Assembly (NCBI RefSeq): GCF_040947875.1
Contig: NZ_JBFRXN010000003.1
Span: 248,001-312,000, forward strand
Direction: 5' to 3'
Length of the DNA: 64,000 bases
Origin: Pseudomonas sp. MYb118
GTDB taxonomy: Bacteria; Pseudomonadota; Gammaproteobacteria; Pseudomonadales; Pseudomonadaceae
Program-made: the position numbers and the translations under genes
Shown here: piece by piece, positions 19,701 through 26,396 of the stretch
Layout: every line of letters begins with the position of its first letter
How positions within the stretch are numbered: the stretch's first letter is position 1
Notes under the pieces: generated by a model
Seen by the model: only the letters and a program-made list of their open reading frames with translations
The model's database searches: none
What the model was told of the DNA's origin: nothing

Positions 19701-19802
19701 CTGGCCACCGGCTACTCCTGCCGCAGCCAGGTCAAGCGCCAGGCAGACAAGCAATTGCGCCATCCGCTGGAGGCGTTGCTGGAGCATTGCGGACGCGGCT
19801 AA
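16779..19802 (+). CDS. ydiJ: YdiJ-type FAD and 4Fe-4S dehydrogenase (D-2-hydroxyglutarate dehydrogenase-like)
   Basis: A 1007-residue fusion of a VAO/PCMH-type FAD-binding dehydrogenase (about residues 1-540; LTPRGGGTGTNGQSL is the FAD pyrophosphate loop and GEHGKGLRSEY lies near the C-terminal FAD-oxidase end) with an Fe-S module. The latter shows CLACKSCAGQCP (about 667-678) and CCG-type heterodisulfide-like motifs, including CCGMSGTYGHE near 945. The whole length matches E. coli YdiJ, which has been described as a D-2-hydroxyglutarate dehydrogenase. It probably passes electrons from a D-2-hydroxyacid into the respiratory chain. The LysR gene upstream is divergent. D-lactate is an alternative substrate. 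Confidence 0.88.
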   Translation: MIAQLTTATPTQDYPQFLKALQASGFRGQLSADYATRTVLATDNSIYQRLPQAAVFPLDADDIVRIATLMAEPRFKHIKLTPRGGGTGTNGQSLTDGIVVDLSRHMNTVLEINVEERWVRVQAGVVKDQLNAALKPHGLFFAPELSTSNRATVGGMINTDASGQGSCTYGKTRDHVLELDSVLLGGERLHSQPLSEAELEAACAQPGRIGEVYRTARQIQETQADLIEKVFPKLNRCLTGYDLAHLRDEQGRFNLNSVLCGAEGSLGYIVEAKLNVLPIPKYSVLVNVRYSSFMDALRDANALLAHKPLSIETVDSKVLLLAMKDIVWHSVAEYFPSDPERATLGINLVEFSGEDVAQVNADVAAFVEHLQADQTIERLGHTLAEGAEAVTRVYTMRKRSVGLLGNVEGEVRPQPFVEDTAVPPEKLADYIAEFRALLDSHGLAYGMFGHVDAGVLHVRPALDMKDPAQAALVKPISDAVAELTQRYGGLLWGEHGKGLRSEYVPAFFGELYPALQSLKGAFDPHNQLNPGKICTPPDAEQGLLKVNEVTLRGDLDRQIDERVWQSFGSAVHCNGNGACYNYDPNDAMCPSWKATRERQHSPKGRASLIREWLRLQGAANIDVLAAARSKVSWLSGLPTRLRNNLARSRGEADFSHEVYDAMAGCLACKSCAGQCPIKVNVPEFRSRFLELYHGRYQRPLRDYLIGSLEFTIPYMAYAPGLYNAVMGSKWISRLLERHVGMLDSPLLHRFDLQNTLTRCKVAVASVPALRELTPAQRERSVVLVQDAFTRYFETPLLANFIQLAHQLGYRVFLAPYSANGKPLHVQGFLGAFAKAAIRNANQLKALADCGVPLVGLDPAMTLVYRQEYQKVPGLEGCPKVLLPQEWLLDALPDNPRPDGQTFRLLAHCTEKTNAPASTGQWQAVFAKLGLKLVSEATGCCGMSGTYGHEARNQETSRTIFEQSWAGKLDKPGEALATGYSCRSQVKRQADKQLRHPLEALLEHCGRG

Positions 19803-19817
19803 CCGAACCACCTTCTC

Positions 19818-19908
19818 TGTAGGAGCGAGCTTTCTCGCGATAGCGGTGTGACATTCAACATGGATGTCGGCTGATCCACCGCAATCGCGAGCAAGCTCGC
19901 TCCTACAG
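19818..19908. repeat. REP pair (head-to-head)
   Basis: A forward REP (19818-19844, with a variant GCTTTCTCGCGAT centre) and a reverse REP (19883-19908) form a BIME pair 15 bases after the ydiJ-like gene. The hairpin may protect or end that transcript. Confidence 0.85.
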
Positions 19909-20015
19909 GTACGCGGCAGATTTACTGATCCGCACTTTTTTCTCCGGCCTGCCACTGTCGCCAGGCCCGGCGCGCTTCTAAAGTCGAGGGGTATCTCTCC
20001 AGGGAAACCTCGCGC

Positions 20016-20927
20016 ATGTACAGCCCGTTCGCTGTCCCAGGCTCCGCTCGACCCTTCCATGACCGTCTCTACGCCGGTGAAATCCTGCGCATCAACGAGG
20101 CGCCGGCCATGGTCGCCCTGGTCGAGCACACCCGGGCCATGCTCGAAGACGCGCTGCACCCCTGGTTGCCCACCCACATCCATCGCCATTTGAACCACGA
20201 ACAACAGACCGTGCAGTTCGCCAAATGCCAGGGCGCCTTTGCCGGTTCCCGCGAGGTGCAGGAGCTGTGGCGCGCGGTCATCGAAAGCCTGGGGTTCGAC
20301 GCGCAGGCCTTGGCCTGCGACCGCCTGCACCTGCGCTTCCAGCCACACCGCGAAGCCGATGCGCTGGCTCCACGGGCGCGCACCACGGCAACCATCGCGT
20401 TTCACCGTGACACCTGGGGCTCGAACCTGTACGCGCAGGTCAACTGGTGGGCGCCGATCTATCCGATCACGGCAGGGCGTACGTTCGCGATTTACCCCGA
20501 CCTCTGGCAGCGTGCGCTGCGCAATTCCAGCGCCGATTTCGACATGCGCGCCATTCTTCAGCGCTCCCACCAGGCTGGGCGCAACACGGTGGACGCCGAC
20601 GAGGCTATCCCGCATTTGCTGGAAGCGATTGATGCGCAACAGGGGATCGCGGTGCAAATCGAGCCGGGCAGCCTGATCGCCTTCTCCGGCGCGCACGCCC
20701 ATGCCGGCGTCGGCAACAGCACCGGGCTGACGCGCATCTCGTTCGAAACCCGCTCGGTGTTGATCGCCGACGTCCTCGCCGGGCTCGGCGCGCCAAACAT
20801 CGACGGTGATGCGCCCTGGCAAACCCCCGGTCTGTTCCGCCGCATGAGCGACGGCCAGCGCCTGAACGATGTCCTGGGCTGCCACTTCATCGAACCCTAT
20901 CACCGAACTCACAGGGATTTGGGCTAA
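20016..20927 (+). CDS. Uncharacterised protein, probable non-haem Fe(II)/2-oxoglutarate-type oxygenase fold
   Basis: A 303-residue cytoplasmic protein that I do not recognise by name. It shows a possible 2-His-1-carboxylate facial triad: FHRDTWG supplies H130 and D132, and FSGAHAHAG supplies H227 or H229. R240 in LTRISFETR sits where the 2-oxoglutarate-binding Arg is expected. Between them, VNWWAPI and TFAIYPDLW look like double-stranded beta-helix strands, as in phytanoyl-CoA-dioxygenase-like proteins. It stands alone between two REP clusters with no operon partner, so context does not suggest a substrate. The fold assignment is inferred from motif spacing only. Confidence 0.7.
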   Translation: MYSPFAVPGSARPFHDRLYAGEILRINEAPAMVALVEHTRAMLEDALHPWLPTHIHRHLNHEQQTVQFAKCQGAFAGSREVQELWRAVIESLGFDAQALACDRLHLRFQPHREADALAPRARTTATIAFHRDTWGSNLYAQVNWWAPIYPITAGRTFAIYPDLWQRALRNSSADFDMRAILQRSHQAGRNTVDADEAIPHLLEAIDAQQGIAVQIEPGSLIAFSGAHAHAGVGNSTGLTRISFETRSVLIADVLAGLGAPNIDGDAPWQTPGLFRRMSDGQRLNDVLGCHFIEPYHRTHRDLG

Positions 20928-20955
20928 ACACACATTCTGTGAACGGCCCGGTCCC

Positions 20956-21175
20956 CTGTAGGAGCGAGCATGCCCGCGATGGAGGCAGCACCACCGCGGG
21001 GTATCAGACAGCCAGCGTTATCGTTGACGTCCATCGCGAGCGTGCTCGCTCCTACAGAAATTCGCGCCGCCCTCTGTGGGAGCGAGCCTGCTCGCGATGG
21101 TCGCGAGGGCGCCACGGGGTGTCAGGCATCGCGCGTTATCGTTGGCGAATATCGCGAGCAGGCTCGCTCCCACAG
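20956..21175. repeat. Two consecutive REP pairs
   Basis: Two BIME-type pairs fill most of the 351-base gap between genes: 20956-21057 (centres GCATGCCCGCGAT and ATCGCGAGCGTGC) and 21073-21175 (centres GCCTGCTCGCGAT and ATCGCGAGCAGGC). The first pair ends in CTACAG, the second in CCACAG, so they belong to two sequence variants. Beyond them, only the Zur-like box is notable. Confidence 0.87.
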
Positions 21176-21221
21176 GTACAGGTTCAGGGGTGAGAAGGGC
21201 ATGGGGAAAAAGGGCTTGAGA

Positions 21222-21236
21222 TGTTATAGGGTAACA
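21222..21236. promoter_or_regulatory. Zur-like inverted repeat
   Basis: TGTTATAGGGTAACA matches 13 of 15 positions of a zinc-uptake-regulator type dyad (TGTTATA-N-TATAACA). It lies 43 bases upstream of the start codon of the DUF1624-like gene, where it would overlap a promoter. The match is by eye; AT-rich -10 elements can look similar. Confidence 0.35.
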
Positions 21237-21278
21237 ATATAAGGTGCTCGCCCCCCGTACCTGTAATGCGAATACCCC

Positions 21279-22439
21279 ATGACCCTCGCCCCCCCACGTT
21301 CCACCGTCACCCGGCTTCTGAGCATTGATGCCCTCAGAGGCCTGGTGATCCTGTTCATGCTGCTCGACCACGTGCGTGAAACCTTCTTCCTGCACCATCA
21401 GGTCGGCGATCCCATGAACGTTGCCACCACCGAGCCCGCGCTGTTCTTCAGCCGCACCCTGGCCCATCTGTGCGCTCCGGTGTTCGTGCTGCTCACCGGC
21501 CTGTCAGCCTGGCTGTACGGCGAGAAATACGCGGGCAAGGGCGACGTCAGCCGTTTCCTGTTCAAGCGCGGGCTGTTTCTGGTGGTGCTCGAGTTCACCC
21601 TGGTCAACTTCGCCTGGACCTTCCAGTTGCCGCCGACCGTCATCTACCTGCAAGTGATCTGGGCCATCGGCCTGAGCATGATCGCGCTGTCGGCGCTGGT
21701 CTGGTTGCCGCGCCGGGTCCTGCTGTTGTTGAGCGTGGCAATCATCGCCGGGCACAACCTGCTGGACACTCTGCATTTCCCTGTTGAGTCGGCCATGCAC
21801 ATACCTTGGGCGATTTTGCATGATCGCGGCTGGATTGAGCTCACCGAAAGCCTGCGCCTGCGCACTTCCTACCCACTGCTGCCGTGGATCGGCGTGATTG
21901 GCCTGGGTTACGCCATGGGCCCGTGGTTCGGCAAACTCGCCGACGCCAGTGTGCGCCAACGCGCCTTGCTGATCGGTGGCCTCGGCGGACTTGCCGGTTT
22001 CTTCGCCTTGCGCCTGCTCAACGGTTACGGCGAAAAGCCCTGGAGCGTCGGCGAGTCGTCGGTGCAAACCCTGATGAGCTTTTTCAACATCACCAAATAC
22101 CCGCCATCGCTGCTGTTCCTGGCGTTGACCCTGAGCCTTGGCTGCCTGCTGCTCCTGTGGTTCGAGCGAGCGCAACAGCGCCCATGGCTGCGACCGCTGG
22201 CCGTGCTGGGTTCGGCGCCGATGTTCTTCTACCTGCTGCACCTGTACGCGTTGAAGGTGTTGTACCTGATCGCGGTGGCGCTGTTCGGCCTCAACCAGGG
22301 CAACTGGTTCGGTTTCAGCTCGATCGGCGCGGTGTGGCTGGCGTCGTTGGTGTTGGCCGTCGCCCTGTATCGGCCGGTCAAGGCGTTCGCTGCGCTGAAG
22401 GCACGCCGCCGGGACATCGCCTGGCTGAAATACCTCTGA
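21279..22439 (+). CDS. DUF1624/heparan-alpha-glucosaminide N-acetyltransferase-like integral membrane protein
   Basis: A 386-residue polytopic membrane protein with about 10 hydrophobic helices. The N-terminus RLLSIDALRGLVILFMLLDH, with an HVRETF continuation, is typical of DUF1624 and related membrane acyltransferases (SIDALRG motif, intramembrane His). Such proteins move acyl groups across the membrane onto sugars; the bacterial substrates are mostly unknown. It is a single gene, preceded by REP pairs and a Zur-like box and followed by the nirB control region. The start at 21279 is the only sensible Met before the SIDALRG motif. Confidence 0.83.
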   Translation: MTLAPPRSTVTRLLSIDALRGLVILFMLLDHVRETFFLHHQVGDPMNVATTEPALFFSRTLAHLCAPVFVLLTGLSAWLYGEKYAGKGDVSRFLFKRGLFLVVLEFTLVNFAWTFQLPPTVIYLQVIWAIGLSMIALSALVWLPRRVLLLLSVAIIAGHNLLDTLHFPVESAMHIPWAILHDRGWIELTESLRLRTSYPLLPWIGVIGLGYAMGPWFGKLADASVRQRALLIGGLGGLAGFFALRLLNGYGEKPWSVGESSVQTLMSFFNITKYPPSLLFLALTLSLGCLLLLWFERAQQRPWLRPLAVLGSAPMFFYLLHLYALKVLYLIAVALFGLNQGNWFGFSSIGAVWLASLVLAVALYRPVKAFAALKARRRDIAWLKYL

Positions 22440-22569
22440 GCGTGCACTTTTATAAAGCCGTGTCACCCTCTGGTGCACTAAGCCAAGGCAATCGCCAGCA
22501 GGGCACCCAGCGCTGGCGAGATGCGCAAAGCCCCGTAAAACCGGGCGTCAGCGCAAGCCCGGCGCATTC

Positions 22570-22585
22570 TGGCACAAACACTGCA
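22570..22585 (+). promoter_or_regulatory. Sigma-54 type -24/-12 promoter for nirBD
   Basis: TGGCACAAACACTGCA carries the invariant GG and GC dinucleotides (22571-22572 and 22583-22584) with the required 10-base spacing, and TGGCAC matches the -24 consensus. Transcription would start near 22596, giving a leader of about 190 bases that contains the antiterminator and terminator. A GTGCAC-rich segment at 22461-22478 (TGGTGCA half-site) could bind NtrC but is imperfect. The rest of 22440-22785 shows no gene. Confidence 0.6.
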
Positions 22586-22672
22586 ACACACCTGTCAGGC
22601 CCACCACAAACGCAATCGAGTGGGCAGCCCGCCCGGTCAACGACGATCGAAACGTGGGCAACATCGGTGGAT

Positions 22673-22724
22673 CAGGCATAGCTGTCTGGGCTCAACACCG
22701 CAAAAGAACAGGCAAAGACGCCTG
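22673..22724 (+). promoter_or_regulatory. Twin hexaloop ANTAR-type antiterminator RNA in the nirB leader
   Basis: Two successive hairpins have the ANTAR-target form of a 5-bp stem and a six-base loop with A at position 1 and G at position 4. Hairpin 1 is CAGGC-ATAGCT-GTCTG (22673-22688); hairpin 2 is CAGGC-AAAGAC-GCCTG (22709-22724). The 3' arm of hairpin 2 is part of the 5' arm of the terminator at 22718, so the two structures exclude each other. This is the mechanism known for NasR/NasT control of nitrate-assimilation operons. Confidence 0.85.
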
Positions 22725-22753
22725 GAACCGCAAGGTTTCAGGCGTTTTTTTTT
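22718..22753 (+). terminator. Leader terminator (attenuator) before nirB
   Basis: A 12-bp stem (22718-22729 with 22734-22745, one G-T pair) is closed by a GCAA tetraloop and followed by an unbroken run of T's to 22753. It ends 32 bases before the nirB start codon, so it must be bypassed for nirBD expression; the overlapping hexaloop hairpin provides the switch. Confidence 0.92.
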
Positions 22754-22785
22754 GCTTTTTGAACCGTATTAGCCAGGTGCACCTT

Positions 22786-25347
22786 ATGAACTCCAATGTT
22801 GCCGCGTTGAACAAATTGCAAACGCTGATCGTGATCGGCAATGGCATGGTGGGCCATCATTGCGTCGAGCAGTTGATCGAGAAGGGCGCGCTTGCGCAGT
22901 ACCGCATCCACGTCTTCAGCGAAGAGCCGATGCGCGCCTACGACCGCGTGCACCTGTCGGAGTACTTCACCGGCCGCGACGCCGAATCCCTGGCCCTGGG
23001 CGATGCAGCGTTGTACCAGACGCCCGGCGTCACCCTGCACCTGGGCGTGCCGGTGGTGGAAATCGACCGCGCCGCACGCCGGGTCATCACCGCCCAGGGC
23101 AGCACCGCCTACGACAAACTGATCCTGGCCACCGGCTCCTATCCGTTCGTGCCGCCGGTGGAGGGCGCCGAGGGCGATTCGCGCCTGGTGTATCGCACCC
23201 TGGAAGACCTCGATGCCATCCGCGCGGCGGCGGCCAATGCCCGTCGCGGTGTGGTGGTCGGCGGTGGCCTGCTGGGCCTGGAGGCAGCCAACGCCCTGAA
23301 GAGCCTGGGCCTGGAAGCTCACGTGGTGGAATTCGCCCCGCGCCTGATGCCGGTGCAACTGGACGACATGGGCGGCCTGGCGCTCAAGGCGCAGATCGAG
23401 CGGCTGGGCGTCGGCGTGCACCTGTCCCGCGCCACGCAGTCGATCAGCGCTGGCGAGGACTACCGCTACCGGATGAATTTCGCCAACGACGAATTCCTCG
23501 AAACCGACCTGATCGTGTTCTCCGCGGGCATTCGCGCCCAGGATGCGCTGGCCCGCCAATGCGCGCTGGAGATCGGCCCCCGCGGCGGCGCGGTGATCGA
23601 CAACCATTGCCTGAGCAGCGACCCGCACATCTACGCCATCGGCGAGTGCGCTTCGTGGAATGGCAGCCTGTTCGGCCTGGTCGCGCCGGGTTACCAGATG
23701 GCGCGCAATGTTGCCGCGCAACTGTGCAACGAGGTGGCAGAACCCTTCATGGGCGCCGACATGTCCACCAAGCTCAAGTTGCTGGGTGTGGACGTGGGTT
23801 CCATCGGCGACGCCCAGGGCAACACACCGGGTTCGCGCAGCTTCCAGTTCATCGACGAAACCAGCGCCAGCTATCGCCGGCTAGTGGTGGACGCTTCGGG
23901 CAAATACGTGATCGGCGCGGTGCTGGTCGGTGACAACAGCTATTACGACACCTTGCTGCAATACGCCCAGAACGCGATTGCCTTGCCAGCGGAGCCGGCC
24001 GGTCTGATCCTGCCCACCTCCGAAGGCGCTCCGACCCTGGGCCCCGGTGCACTGCCGGAATCGGCGACCATCTGCTCGTGCCACAACGTCACCAAGGGCT
24101 CGATCTGCTCGGCCATCGACGGTGGTTGCACCGATCTGGGCCTGCTCAAGGCGCAGACCAAGGCCTGCACCGGCTGCGGCGGTTGCGCCGGCCTGCTCAA
24201 GCAGGTCTTCGAACATGAGCTGACCGCGCGCGGCGTCAGTGTCGACAAGAGCCTGTGCGAACACTTCGCCTACACCCGTCAGGAGTTGTACGCGCTGGTG
24301 CGGGTCGAAGGTGTGATCAGCTTCGAAGAGCTGCTGGCCAAACATGGCCGTGGCCACGTCGGCTGCGACATCTGCAAACCGGCCGTGGGTTCGATCCTCG
24401 CGTCCTGCTGGAACCAGCCGATCATGGACGCGTCCCTGGTGCCGTTGCAGGACACCAACGACACCTTCATGGCCAACATGCAGAAAAACGGTACCTATTC
24501 GGTGGTGCCGCGCATTCCCGGTGGCGAAATCACCGCCGACAAGTTGATCGCCATCGGCGTGGTGGCGAAAAAATACGACCTCTACACCAAGATCACCGGC
24601 GGGCAGCGCATCGACCTGTTCGGCGCGCAACTGCACGAGTTGCCGGACATCTGGGCCGAGCTGATCGACGCCGGTTTCGAAACCGGGCACGCCTATGGCA
24701 AGTCGACCCGCACGGTCAAATCCTGCGTCGGCAGTACCTGGTGCCGTTACGGCGTGCAGGACAGCGTGCAAATGGCCCTGACCCTCGAGGACCGCTACAA
24801 GGGCCTGCGCTCGCCGCACAAGCTCAAGTTCGCGGTGTCCGGCTGCACCCGCGAATGCGCCGAGGCGCAGAGCAAGGACGTCGGCGTGATCGCCACCGAG
24901 AAGGGCTGGAACCTGTACATCGCTGGCAACGGCGGCATGCGCCCCCGTCACGCGGAGCTGTTTGCCACCGACCTGGACGACGCCACCCTGATCCGCTACA
25001 TCGACCGCTTCCTGATGTTCTACATCCGCACCGCCGACAAGCTGCAACGCACCTCGGTGTGGCGCGAAAGCCTGGAGGGCGGCCTGGATTACCTCAAGGA
25101 CGTGATCATCGACGACAGCCTGGGGCTGGGCGCCGAACTCGAAGCGCAGATGCAACTGGTGGTGGACCGCTACGAGTGCGAGTGGGCCAACGCCCTGCAA
25201 GACCCGGAAAAACTCAAGCGCTTCCGTACCTTCGTCAACGACAAACGCGCGGACCCGGACATCCATTTCGTCCAGGAACGCGGTCAGCGGCGCCCGATTA
25301 TGGCCGCCGAACTCAACCTTATCCCGGTCACCGAGGAGACAGCCTGA
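22786..25347 (+). CDS. nirB: Assimilatory nitrite reductase (NADH), large subunit
   Basis: An 853-residue cytoplasmic flavo-sirohaem enzyme that reduces nitrite to ammonia with NAD(P)H. The order is an FAD/NAD(P)-binding oxidoreductase (about 1-400; VIGNGMVGHHCVEQL, VVGGGLLGLEAA), a BFD-type [2Fe-2S] region with CSCHN and CTGCGGC (about 428-470), a ferredoxin-like half domain, and the sirohaem/4Fe-4S domain with ligands C647, C653, C687 and C691. The start is the ATG at 22786 (MNSNVAALNKLQTL); upstream in-frame codons run through the leader terminator and are rejected. It overlaps nirD by one base (TGATG). Regulation by the leader antiterminator and a sigma-54 promoter fits nitrogen control. 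It is not part of the denitrification pathway further right. Confidence 0.95.
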   Translation: MNSNVAALNKLQTLIVIGNGMVGHHCVEQLIEKGALAQYRIHVFSEEPMRAYDRVHLSEYFTGRDAESLALGDAALYQTPGVTLHLGVPVVEIDRAARRVITAQGSTAYDKLILATGSYPFVPPVEGAEGDSRLVYRTLEDLDAIRAAAANARRGVVVGGGLLGLEAANALKSLGLEAHVVEFAPRLMPVQLDDMGGLALKAQIERLGVGVHLSRATQSISAGEDYRYRMNFANDEFLETDLIVFSAGIRAQDALARQCALEIGPRGGAVIDNHCLSSDPHIYAIGECASWNGSLFGLVAPGYQMARNVAAQLCNEVAEPFMGADMSTKLKLLGVDVGSIGDAQGNTPGSRSFQFIDETSASYRRLVVDASGKYVIGAVLVGDNSYYDTLLQYAQNAIALPAEPAGLILPTSEGAPTLGPGALPESATICSCHNVTKGSICSAIDGGCTDLGLLKAQTKACTGCGGCAGLLKQVFEHELTARGVSVDKSLCEHFAYTRQELYALVRVEGVISFEELLAKHGRGHVGCDICKPAVGSILASCWNQPIMDASLVPLQDTNDTFMANMQKNGTYSVVPRIPGGEITADKLIAIGVVAKKYDLYTKITGGQRIDLFGAQLHELPDIWAELIDAGFETGHAYGKSTRTVKSCVGSTWCRYGVQDSVQMALTLEDRYKGLRSPHKLKFAVSGCTRECAEAQSKDVGVIATEKGWNLYIAGNGGMRPRHAELFATDLDDATLIRYIDRFLMFYIRTADKLQRTSVWRESLEGGLDYLKDVIIDDSLGLGAELEAQMQLVVDRYECEWANALQDPEKLKRFRTFVNDKRADPDIHFVQERGQRRPIMAAELNLIPVTEETA

Positions 25348-25715
25348 TGAGCCACTTCAATACCCAACGCGTGCAAGCGCTCGACACTTGGAAAACCGTG
25401 TGCGGGCAACAGGACCTGGTCAGCAACTCCGGTGTGGTGGTGTGGCTGGACGGCGCTCAGGTGGCGCTGTTCTACCTGCCGGGCGCCGAGGGCAAGACCC
25501 TCTACGCCATCGACAACCACGACCCGCAATCCGGGGCCAACGTGATCGGCCGTGGCCTGGTCGGCAGCATCAAGGGCGACCTGGTGGTGGCGTCGCCGAT
25601 CTACAAGCAGCATTTCCGCCTGGAAGATGGCAGTTGCCTGGAGTACCCGCAACAGCGCCTGCGGGTTTGGCCTGTGCGCTTGAACGGCGATGCGGTCGAG
25701 GTCGGCGTTTACTGA
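25347..25715 (+). CDS. nirD: Assimilatory nitrite reductase, small subunit
   Basis: A 122-residue Rieske-fold small subunit of NADH nitrite reductase. As usual in bacterial NirD, the Cys/His ligands of a Rieske cluster are missing: the two loops read NHDPQSG and SPIYKQHF. Its role is structural support of NirB activity. The ATG overlaps the nirB stop, so the two are translationally coupled. The gene name coincides with the unrelated haem d1 gene nirD at 48679. No assimilatory nitrate reductase gene follows; the next gene is convergent. Confidence 0.92.
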   Translation: MSHFNTQRVQALDTWKTVCGQQDLVSNSGVVVWLDGAQVALFYLPGAEGKTLYAIDNHDPQSGANVIGRGLVGSIKGDLVVASPIYKQHFRLEDGSCLEYPQQRLRVWPVRLNGDAVEVGVY

Positions 25716-25736
25716 CGCTGAAAGCCAGGGCAGGGC

Positions 25737-26372
25737 TCAGCGGGAAATGATCCCGTGATCAATGGCGTACTTGACCAGCGCCGCCGGCTTGTCGATGTTG
25801 AGCTTGCGGCGGATGCTCAGGCGGTGGGTTTCCACGGTGCGCACGCTGATGTCGAGGTCGCGGGCCATTTCCTTGTTGTTCATGCCCTGGGCCATCTTGT
25901 ACAGCACCTGGCTTTCCCGTGGGGTCAGCTCGTTGTCGCTGCTCTTGTCGGCGATCAGGCGCTGGGCGATCTCGGCGCTGTAGAAGGTGCCGCCGCTGGC
26001 AATCGCTTCGATGGCGGCGATGATTTCCCGTGACGGGGCGTTTTTCAGTACGTAGCCGCTGGCTCCCGAGCGCACCGATTCGCTGACGTACTCGTAATTG
26101 TCGTACATGCTCAGCACCAGCACTTTCAGCGCCGGGTACTGGCTGCGCAGCAGGCGGGTCAGTTCCAGGCCGTTGATGTCCTTGAGGCTGATGTCCACCA
26201 GCAGCAGGTCCGGCTGGCAGCGCCCGACCATCTCAATGGCCTCGGCGCCGTTCTCGGCTTCACCGACCACCTCCAGCTGGGCCATGACGGACAGCAGCGC
26301 CTTGATGCCGTCGCGCACCAGCGAGTGATCGTCGACCAGGGCGACGCGGATCGGGGAGGGCAGGTTCATCAC
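25737..26372 (-). CDS. NarL/FixJ-family response regulator
   Basis: A 211-residue response regulator with a CheY-like receiver (about residues 8-125; phosphoacceptor D60 in LLLVDIS, acidic pair D14-D15, K110 in YVLKNAP) and a LuxR-type HTH (about 148-208; LTPRESQVLYKMAQGMNNKEMARDL then SVRTVETHR). It follows the histidine kinase gene on the same strand after 24 bases, forming a two-component operon. It ends 21 bases from nirD, convergently. The operon is divergent from cstA, and the palindrome upstream of cstA is a plausible target; this is inference. Confidence 0.9.
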   Translation of the reverse strand: MMNLPSPIRVALVDDHSLVRDGIKALLSVMAQLEVVGEAENGAEAIEMVGRCQPDLLLVDISLKDINGLELTRLLRSQYPALKVLVLSMYDNYEYVSESVRSGASGYVLKNAPSREIIAAIEAIASGGTFYSAEIAQRLIADKSSDNELTPRESQVLYKMAQGMNNKEMARDLDISVRTVETHRLSIRRKLNIDKPAALVKYAIDHGIISR

Positions 26373-26396
26373 GGGCTTCTCTCTCTTGGGGTCAGG

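Noticed and set aside
18579..20933. A 784-codon minus-strand frame opposite the ydiJ-like gene and the oxygenase-like gene
   Set aside because: It crosses an intergenic REP pair and two real genes; composition is that of an antisense shadow.
22461..22478. NtrC binding site upstream of the nirB sigma-54 promoter
   Set aside because: Only the TGGTGCA half-site is good; the partner half is off by one base in spacing and poorly matched, so it is mentioned but not listed as a feature.
22654..22785. N-terminal extension of NirB starting at 22654
   Set aside because: It would translate through both antiterminator hairpins and the T-run terminator; the ATG at 22786 begins the conserved NirB sequence.
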